Source: Ventricola sp051883735 (GTDB lineage Bacteria; Bacillota; Clostridia; Christensenellales; Aristaeellaceae). From it: a DNA stretch of 19,732 nt. The translations under genes and the position numbers were made by a program. Under the pieces are notes generated by a model, which did no database searches, was not told the origin of the DNA, and was given only the letters and a program-made list of their open reading frames with translations. The stretch is from positions 1-19,732 of the forward strand of contig JBJEUH010000127.1 in the NCBI GenBank assembly GCA_051883735.1, in the 5' to 3' direction. Each line of letters starts with the position of its first letter. Position 1 is the stretch's first letter. Of this stretch, positions 14,639 to 19,732 are shown piece by piece.

Positions 14639-16297
14639 ATGAAACGGATTCTGTCTCTGCTGCTGGCGCTGGCCATGCTGCTTGGCTGCGCTGCGCTGGC
14701 CGAGTCGGCCGCGCTCACCCGCGACGTCGTGGTGCTCTTCACCAGCGATGCGCACTGCGGCATCGACCAGGGCTTCGGCTATGCCGGCCTGGCGGCCATA
14801 CGCGACAGCCTGGAGGCTGCGGGCAATTACGTGGTGCTCGTGGACAACGGCGACGCGATTCAGGGCGAGCCCATCGGCACGCTGACCACCGGCGAGGCGA
14901 TCATCGAGCTGATGAATACGGTCGGCTACGACATCGCCATCCCGGGCAATCATGAGTTTGACTATGGCATGGATCGCTTCCTGGAGCTGACGGCCAAGGC
15001 GAACTTCCCCTACATCAGCGCGAACTTCAATAAGGACGGCGAGCTGGTCTTCGCGCCCTACATCATCAAGGAGTTTGACGGCGTGAAGATTGCGTTTGTG
15101 GGCATGACCACGCCCAAGACGATCACCTCCTCCACGCCGAAGTATTTCCAGGATGAGCAGGGAAATTTCGTGTATGGCTTCATGCAGGATGAGACCGGCG
15201 AGAAGCTCTATGCGGCGGTCCAGTCCGCGGTCGATGCGGCGCGCGCGGAGGGCGCGTCCTATGTCGTGGCGATGGGCCACATGGGCAACGAGGCGAGCTG
15301 CTCGCCCTGGACGTATGCCGACGTGATCGCGGCGACGACGGGCATCGACGCCTTCCTGGACGGCCACAGCCACGATACCGATCAGGTGGAAATGCTGAAC
15401 AAGGACGGCGAGACCGTGCTGCGCTCCGGCTGCGGCACCAAGCTGGCGGGCGTGGGCTGCCTGCGCATCAGCGCGAAGGGCGAGCTGAGCACCGACCTGT
15501 ACCTGTGGAACAACGATGTGGCGGCGCCGGAGCTGCTGGGCATCCGCAATGCGGCGTATGACGCAGTGACCGCGGCCGCCGGCACGCTCAGCGACAAGCT
15601 CGCCGAGGTCGTCGCCAAGTCGGCTGTGGAGCTGACGATCAATGACCCGGTCGCCAAGAAGGACGACGGCTCGCCCATCCGCATCGTGCGCAGCGCGGAG
15701 ACGAACCTGGGCGACCTGTGTGCCGACGCGTACCGCGATCAGTCCGGCGCGGACGTGGCCTTTGTCAACGGCGGCGGCATCCGCGTCTCGATCAAGGCCG
15801 GCGACATCACGCTGGGCGATATCCTGAAGGTGCATCCGTTCGGCAACGCGATGTGCGTCATCGAGGCGTCCGGCCAGCAGATTCTGGATGCGCTGGAGTG
15901 GGGCGCGCGCGCCGTGCCGAGCGAGTCCGGCGGATTCCTGCAGGTGTCCGGCCTGACGTATGAGATTCACACCTACATCGAGTCCACCGCTGTGGCGGAT
16001 GAGAATACGATGTTCGCGGGCGTGACGGGCGAGCGCCGTGTGCAGAATGTGAAGATCGGCGGCGAGGACGTCGACCCGGAGAAGATCTACATGCTGGCCT
16101 CCCATAACTACATGCTCAAGAACGGCGGCGACGGCTACAGCATGTTTGGCGGCTGCAAGGTGCTCCAGGATGAGGTCATGCTGGACAACCAGGTGCTCAT
16201 CAACTACATCACCGGCACGCTGGGCGGCGTTGTGGGCGAAAGCTATGCGCAGCCGTATGGCGAGGGCCGCATTGTGGCGGTGCCCGAAAAGCCGTAA
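14639..16297 (+). CDS. Secreted 5'-nucleotidase / UDP-sugar hydrolase family protein
   Basis: The 552-residue exported enzyme releases phosphate from nucleotides, probably for nucleoside or phosphate scavenging. The N-terminal metallophosphoesterase domain keeps every ligand motif: DAH (D37, H39), GDAIQG (D72), GNHEFD (N104, H105), GHMGNE (H213) and GHSHD (H243, H245). The C-terminal domain (about 325-552) has the nucleotide-binding signatures ETNLGDLCADAY, NGGGIR (377-382) and NGGDGYSMF. The signal peptide ends LAMLLGCAALAESA: cysteine 17 after LLG could be a lipobox, or cleavage could follow ALA, so anchoring is open. No LPxTG sorting signal is present. AAAGGAGG lies eight bases before the ATG. 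It has its own promoter and terminator. UshA, NucA, YfkN-type or trifunctional variants cannot be separated from sequence alone. Confidence 0.94.
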   Translation: MKRILSLLLALAMLLGCAALAESAALTRDVVVLFTSDAHCGIDQGFGYAGLAAIRDSLEAAGNYVVLVDNGDAIQGEPIGTLTTGEAIIELMNTVGYDIAIPGNHEFDYGMDRFLELTAKANFPYISANFNKDGELVFAPYIIKEFDGVKIAFVGMTTPKTITSSTPKYFQDEQGNFVYGFMQDETGEKLYAAVQSAVDAARAEGASYVVAMGHMGNEASCSPWTYADVIAATTGIDAFLDGHSHDTDQVEMLNKDGETVLRSGCGTKLAGVGCLRISAKGELSTDLYLWNNDVAAPELLGIRNAAYDAVTAAAGTLSDKLAEVVAKSAVELTINDPVAKKDDGSPIRIVRSAETNLGDLCADAYRDQSGADVAFVNGGGIRVSIKAGDITLGDILKVHPFGNAMCVIEASGQQILDALEWGARAVPSESGGFLQVSGLTYEIHTYIESTAVADENTMFAGVTGERRVQNVKIGGEDVDPEKIYMLASHNYMLKNGGDGYSMFGGCKVLQDEVMLDNQVLINYITGTLGGVVGESYAQPYGEGRIVAVPEKP

Positions 16298-16315
16298 TGC
16301 CTTATGAAGAGACTT

Positions 16316-16344
16316 CCCGCCGGCGCAGGCCGGCGGGATTTTTT
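16316..16344 (+). terminator. Rho-independent terminator after the 5'-nucleotidase gene
   Basis: CCCGCCGGC (16316-16324) pairs perfectly with GCCGGCGGG (16329-16337) around loop GCAG, followed by ATTTTTT. This is a textbook strong terminator 18 bases after the stop codon. Confidence 0.93.
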
Positions 16345-16365
16345 ATGGCATTTCGATTCTTTTTT

Positions 16366-16391
16366 TGAAAAAAGGCGCTGCGCTTCGTCTA
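16366..16391 (+). promoter_or_regulatory. Possible ECF-sigma (autoregulatory) promoter
   Basis: CGTCTA at 16386-16391 matches the -10 element of several Firmicutes ECF sigma factors, and TGAAAA at 16366-16371 resembles their AAC-type -35 box. The 14-base spacing is shorter than the usual 16 or so, so the -35 is uncertain. Position just before the sigma gene fits autoregulation; the leader would be only about 15-20 bases and begins close to GGAGGTGA. Confidence 0.45.
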
Positions 16392-16413
16392 AACAGACAG
16401 GAGGTGAGGACAG

Positions 16414-16929
16414 ATGAGTGTTGTCAAGGATCCGGACAAGGCGAAGGAAGAAAGACTGTGCAGCCTCATGGAGCGTTATGAAAAAGATCTTCTCCGGATG
16501 TGCTGCGTGTATTTGCGGGATGCCTCCGCGGCGGAGGACGCCGTGCAGGAGAGCTTTTTGCGGGCATACCGGGCGATGAGCGACTTTCGCGGCGAGAGCA
16601 GCGAGAAGACGTGGCTGTACAGCATCGCCACGAACGTCTGCCGGGACATGCGGCGCGCGGCGTGGTACCGGTATGTGGACAGGCGCATCGACTTTGACCG
16701 GCTGCCGCAGGCGGTCGCTCCGGTTAGCGAGGTGAGCGTCGCCCTGATGACCGAGGTCATGCGCCTGCCGCGCAATTATATGGAAGCGGTTTGGCTGTAT
16801 TATTACGAGGATTTGAACCTCAGCGAGGTGGGCGCGCTGCTCGGCGTGACGCCTGCGGCCGTGGGATACCGGCTAAGCAAGGCGAAAAAGCTGCTCAGGA
16901 GCGCGCTGAAAGGAGATGAAACGACATGA
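16414..16929 (+). CDS. ECF-type RNA polymerase sigma factor
   Basis: This 171-residue sigma-70 family protein redirects RNA polymerase in response to envelope signals. Region 2 spans about residues 14-85 (ERYEKDLLRMCCVYL, AEDAVQESFLRAYRAM, EKTWLYSIATNVCRDMRRA) and region 4 about 115-165 (LPRNYMEAVWLYYYEDLNLSEVGALLGVTPAAVGYRLSKAKKLLRSAL), joined by a short linker with no region 3, as in ECF factors. GGAGGTGA precedes the ATG. The stop overlaps the anti-sigma start (ATGA at 16926-16929), so the pair is translationally coupled. Tight coupling to a membrane protein implies control by sequestration. The regulon is unknown, apart from probable autoregulation. Confidence 0.94.
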   Translation: MSVVKDPDKAKEERLCSLMERYEKDLLRMCCVYLRDASAAEDAVQESFLRAYRAMSDFRGESSEKTWLYSIATNVCRDMRRAAWYRYVDRRIDFDRLPQAVAPVSEVSVALMTEVMRLPRNYMEAVWLYYYEDLNLSEVGALLGVTPAAVGYRLSKAKKLLRSALKGDETT

Positions 16930-18083
16930 TGCAGGACGAGGTTTTCCGCCGGGAGCTGAAAGCAGCTGCGGACGAGTGCCTTTCCGGCGTGGAGCGCATG
17001 CCGTCCCGTCGAGGCGCGGTGCTCTCCGAACTCCGGGCGCAGGGCGCGCGCGGCGGCGTGCGGCGCAAGGCGTCCTTCGCGGCGGTGATGGCGATCGTGC
17101 TGGCGGCGCTGGCCGTCACGGGCGCGGCGGTTGGCCTGGGGCTGTTTGGCAGGCTTCGGGAAGGAAACACCGGGGAGATGAACGGCGAGCGGCTGGCGCT
17201 GCTGGAGGAGGCCGTGCAGGATGCGCAGGGCGGCCCCGTGGCGCGGCTTGTGCAGGACGGTTTGGATCTGACGGTCGATCAGGCGTACTGCGACGGGCGA
17301 AAGCTCTACTACGCCTACACGCTCAGGACGGACGGCGCGCGGCTCCAGAAGATGGAGGGCGAGGCGGACGGCTTTGGTGAGTGGGACGTCGCGTATCCCG
17401 GCGAGCGGTTTGAGGACATGTTTTCGACCGGTCTGGGTGAGGAGGCGGACAGGGCTGCGGCCAACTGGCTGAACAGCCATGCGCGCGCTTACGTCATCGT
17501 GCAGCGCAGCTTTGTCGGCGACGGCGCGGAGCTGGCGGACGGCACGTATCTCACGCCTCTGGACAGCGGCGACATGCGGCTGGACGAGACGACGACGGCG
17601 GCTTTTTATGAGGTGGAACTGCCTCAGGGGGCGGTTTCCGGAGAGCGGCTCGAGTTCGTGCTGAACGTGATGACGAGCACGAGCGTGTATTATCAGGATG
17701 AGACGGGCGTGTATGCGCTGAACCGATATCAGCCGGACGCGCTGGTTCGCGTGCCGGTGACGATCCCAGTGACGGGCAGCCTCACGCGGATGCGGGGCGA
17801 GGGAACGGCGGACGGCTATCCTGCCGTCGCGGAATTGTATGTTTCGGACGTGGACGTCTCCGGCGTCGTGCGGATTGACGCGCCCGAGGATTATCATCCG
17901 GAGGGCTATGTGCTGGTCTGCGGCGGCGTGGAATATCCCAATCTCGAGGGCTACGCCACGGCGGAGGGAGAAGTGCACGAGGTTCACTTGCGCTTTGACC
18001 TGCCGGAGCACCCGGGGGACATGAAGCTCGTGCCCGAGGACAGGACGTACATGCACGAGACCATCGAGCTGAAAGGGGAATGA
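16926..18083 (+). CDS. Membrane anti-sigma factor (DUF4179-like)
   Basis: This 385-residue single-pass membrane protein probably holds the adjacent sigma factor at the membrane. A cytoplasmic N-terminus of about 48 residues carries acidic and basic helices (MMQDEVFRRELKAAADECL). One membrane helix (about 51-74, FAAVMAIVLAALAVTGAAVGLGLF) is followed by a large extracellular part that resembles DUF4179-type anti-sigma ectodomains, with DLTVDQAYCDGRKLYYAYTLRTDG typical of that group. The N-terminus has no zinc-binding HxxxCxxC motif, so it is not a ZAS-type anti-sigma. The start overlaps the sigma stop by four bases and the next gene begins 3 bp after its stop. The signal sensed is unknown, as is whether release is by proteolysis or conformational change. 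The anti-sigma role rests on gene order and topology; the DUF assignment is from pattern only. Confidence 0.85.
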   Translation: MMQDEVFRRELKAAADECLSGVERMPSRRGAVLSELRAQGARGGVRRKASFAAVMAIVLAALAVTGAAVGLGLFGRLREGNTGEMNGERLALLEEAVQDAQGGPVARLVQDGLDLTVDQAYCDGRKLYYAYTLRTDGARLQKMEGEADGFGEWDVAYPGERFEDMFSTGLGEEADRAAANWLNSHARAYVIVQRSFVGDGAELADGTYLTPLDSGDMRLDETTTAAFYEVELPQGAVSGERLEFVLNVMTSTSVYYQDETGVYALNRYQPDALVRVPVTIPVTGSLTRMRGEGTADGYPAVAELYVSDVDVSGVVRIDAPEDYHPEGYVLVCGGVEYPNLEGYATAEGEVHEVHLRFDLPEHPGDMKLVPEDRTYMHETIELKGE

Positions 18084-18086
18084 CGG

Positions 18087-19409
18087 ATGAAAAAGCGAAT
18101 GAGCGCCGTGCTGGCGCTGGCGCTGCTGCTGGGCTGCATGCCCGGCGCGATGGCGCAGGAATACGTGTCCGTCGCGGCGCTGCATGATCAGGCGCAGGCG
18201 ATGGGCGGCGCATGGCGGGAGACGTTTGACACGCCCAACGGCGAGGTGGCGGTGGACGCGCCGATTGTCGTGCCGGACGTGGAGGCGATGCCCATTCTGA
18301 CGATGGAGGGTGCAAAGATCAGCGAGGAGCTGTATAATTGGATTCTTCTGGGCGAGAAGAGCGGCGAGAAAAAAGATGACATCATATACGATGAAGTGGA
18401 GCTGGGCGGAAAGCACAGCGAGTTCTTCCTTGGCAGAGAGAATGACTATGTAAACGGCAAGAAAACCAACATTTGCGGATATGATGCGGCAACTATCCTC
18501 TGGATTCAGCATGGCTCCTATCGTTTTAGTCAGGGCACGGGAAAAGTGGCGAGTGCTGAGCCGACAACGTACCATTTTCCGTGGCAGCTTGATCTCAATT
18601 TACCAAGCATGCGGAACAGCGAATTGACGGTCAATCAGGCAATGCGCCTTTGGCAGGAAGATATCGACATGTGCTTTCCGGAGGATAACTTTGAGATTCA
18701 GATAAAGACCATTGAGGTTCATGGCTCGACACTGACGGATAAAGCGGGAAAGGGAAAGACATATAAGAATACCGGACACTATACGATTTCTGCGGAACAA
18801 GTGGTGGATGGCGTTCCTCTGTTCGGCGCGATCATGAACGATGTAGGCGCATCAAATTATTCCGTGATGTTTGGCTCGGATCAAGAAACCAATCGCACAA
18901 TTGACAAGCTGAATACGACGTATGGTGTGGGTTCATCTTCCGTTCTGGAATACTCGGGCATGCAATCACGCTTCGTGGACAAAGAGAACTACCGAACAAT
19001 CAATTCGCTAGGTCGGGTACGCACGGTTGAGTATCCGGATGTGCCGCTTGCCCCGCTGGAAAGCGTGCTGGAGAATATCGGCGAGGAAATTCGAGCGGGC
19101 AATATCCGCGAAGTGTATTCCGTACGCTTGGGCTATGTGCTGTACGCCAATCCTGATATGAAGGATTACGCGTGGGCAATCCCACGCTGGGTGGTAAGCA
19201 CTCTATACGTCACGAAAGAAAATCAGAAGCATTGGGAGAGAGAACAGAAAGACAACGAGAAATGGGGTTATGAGAATCCGGTGTGGGGAGAGTTCTATTC
19301 AGAGGAGATTCTTGCAGATGCCCAGAATGGCAAACTGCTGATCTTCACGGTTGGAGATGACGCGACCTATTCTGTGCCGGAGATCGTCACCTGGGAAGCG
19401 ATACAATAA
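18087..19409 (+). CDS. Secreted protein of unknown function, third gene of the sigma operon
   Basis: I do not recognise a characterised family in this 440-residue protein. The signal peptide MKKRMSAVLALALLLGCMPGAMA could be cut after AMA or at cysteine 17 as a lipoprotein (LLGC). The rest is globular and acidic, with no membrane segment. The last ~90 residues (AWAIPRWVVSTLYVT to NGKLLIFTVGDD) have the strand pattern and 'A-W-x-I-P-x-W' look of PepSY/YycI-type modules, which is inference only. It starts 3 bp after the anti-sigma gene and has AAAGGGG upstream, so it is co-expressed and could tune or report the extracytoplasmic signal. GC content falls sharply about 260 bases into the gene, from 40/60 at 18181-18240 to 31/60 at 18481-18540 and 26/60 at 18841-18900, suggesting that most of the gene has a different history from its 5' end. 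Confidence 0.85.
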   Translation: MKKRMSAVLALALLLGCMPGAMAQEYVSVAALHDQAQAMGGAWRETFDTPNGEVAVDAPIVVPDVEAMPILTMEGAKISEELYNWILLGEKSGEKKDDIIYDEVELGGKHSEFFLGRENDYVNGKKTNICGYDAATILWIQHGSYRFSQGTGKVASAEPTTYHFPWQLDLNLPSMRNSELTVNQAMRLWQEDIDMCFPEDNFEIQIKTIEVHGSTLTDKAGKGKTYKNTGHYTISAEQVVDGVPLFGAIMNDVGASNYSVMFGSDQETNRTIDKLNTTYGVGSSSVLEYSGMQSRFVDKENYRTINSLGRVRTVEYPDVPLAPLESVLENIGEEIRAGNIREVYSVRLGYVLYANPDMKDYAWAIPRWVVSTLYVTKENQKHWEREQKDNEKWGYENPVWGEFYSEEILADAQNGKLLIFTVGDDATYSVPEIVTWEAIQ

Positions 19410-19416
19410 TCGGCAG

Positions 19417-19450
19417 CGGGCGCCGGAATTCCGACGCCCGTATGTTTTTT
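19417..19450 (+). terminator. Rho-independent terminator of the sigma operon
   Basis: CGGGCG-c-CGG (19417-19426) pairs with CCG-a-CGCCCG (19431-19440), nine pairs and one mismatch, around loop AATT. TATGTTTTTT follows. Its U-tract is part of the A/T element just upstream of the rRNA promoter. Confidence 0.85.
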
Positions 19451-19490
19451 GAAAAAAGGTGTTGACAAGGATCGTCAAGGCGTGTATAAT
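19445..19490 (+). promoter_or_regulatory. rRNA operon promoter with UP-like element
   Basis: TTGACA (19462-19467) and TATAAT (19485-19490) are both perfect and exactly 17 bases apart, preceded by TTTTTTGAAAAAAGG (19445-19459), an A/T-rich UP-like element. Transcription should begin near 19497, giving a 16S leader of about 175 bases. Confidence 0.93.
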
Positions 19491-19543
19491 ACATCAAGTC
19501 GCCGCGAGCAAGGCGCCTCACGACAGGGCCTGCGAGGGCGGCA

Positions 19544-19558
19544 TGATCCTTGAAAACG
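19544..19558 (+). promoter_or_regulatory. boxA-like antitermination site in the rRNA leader
   Basis: TGATCCTTGAAAACG resembles the Firmicutes rRNA boxA (TGTTCTTTGAAAAC-type), the NusB/NusE binding element that protects rRNA transcription from Rho. Position in the leader fits. A hairpin (GACACGA at 19581-19587 with TCGTGTC at 19596-19602) follows. Confidence 0.55.
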
Positions 19559-19674
19559 ATACAGAATCAAGAAGAACGCGGACACGATATTGAAGTCGTG
19601 TCAAAGAAAAGACAGTCAATTCGTACATGAGTTTTGAGCCTGAGGGAAGACTTCAGGATTCAATACAGAATCAA
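19559..19674 (+). repeat. Direct repeat flanking the distal 16S leader
   Basis: ATACAGAATCAA occurs at 19559-19570 and again at 19663-19674, each followed within a few bases by ACGCG. The second copy abuts the 16S 5' end, so the pair may reflect a processing signal or an ancient leader duplication. Confidence 0.7.
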
Positions 19675-19732
19675 ACGCGAGAGTTTGATCCTGGCTCAGG
19701 ACGAACGCTGGCGGCGTGCCTAACACATGCAA
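19673..19732 (+). rRNA. 16S ribosomal RNA, 5' end (partial)
   Basis: AGAGTTTGATCCTGGCTCAG at 19680-19699 is the universal bacterial 16S start (E. coli position 8 onward), followed by GACGAACGCTGGCGGCGTGC and CTAACACATGCAA, a clostridial-type reading. Counting back seven bases places the mature 5' end near 19673; the exact end is not visible. The gene runs off the right edge. Confidence 0.97.

Noticed and set aside
16803..18575. 590-codon minus-strand open frame opposite the anti-sigma gene
   Set aside because: It lacks a ribosome binding site and any recognisable domain, and is a shadow of the anti-sigma and following gene.

Overview
The window is a GC-rich bacterial chromosome segment, most likely from a high-GC member of the Clostridia (Firmicutes); an Oscillospirales- or Christensenellales-like gut lineage is a guess. 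The support is the 16S rRNA 5' end at the right edge, whose first ~50 bases read like a clostridial 16S, together with strong AGGAGG-type ribosome binding sites, TTGACA/TATAAT promoters, short intergenic spaces, and a sigma factor/membrane anti-sigma gene pair. Nothing marks it as phage, plasmid or integrative element.

Layout. 1-3591 (minus strand): a branched-chain amino-acid type ABC uptake operon (binding protein, permeases LivH and LivM, then the start of ATPase LivG, cut by the window edge), with a stem-loop between the binding-protein gene and the permeases. 3698-4672: an EamA/DMT membrane transporter (+) ending in a terminator it shares with a convergent gene. 4719-5897 (minus): a membrane-anchored calcineurin-like phosphoesterase with altered metal-ligand motifs. 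5947-7396 (+): DNA-repair ATPase RadA, divergent from it. 7397-7958: 562 bp without a credible gene but full of hairpins, including two inverted copies of a two-hairpin repeat whose stems differ by compensatory changes. 7959-8924 (minus): a MerR-family regulator. 8963-10577 (minus): a secreted SH3-YkuD protein that appears to have lost its catalytic residues. 10667-14534 (+): a likely operon of a small PD-(D/E)XK nuclease, a SNF2-family helicase and an ABC exporter. 14558-16344 (+): a secreted 5'-nucleotidase. 16366-19450 (+): an ECF sigma factor, its membrane anti-sigma factor and a secreted protein of unknown function. 19462-19732 (+): an rRNA promoter, leader and the first 60 bases of 16S rRNA.

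How the parts fit. The Liv genes form one importer. RadA and the nuclease-helicase pair act on DNA, though the role of the pair is unknown. The sigma/anti-sigma/secreted-protein set looks like a cell-envelope signalling unit. The best candidates for something undescribed are the nuclease-SNF2 pair, the covarying two-hairpin repeat, and two proteins (YkuD-like and phosphoesterase-like) that keep their folds while key active-site residues are replaced. No complete new system is proven by the sequence alone.
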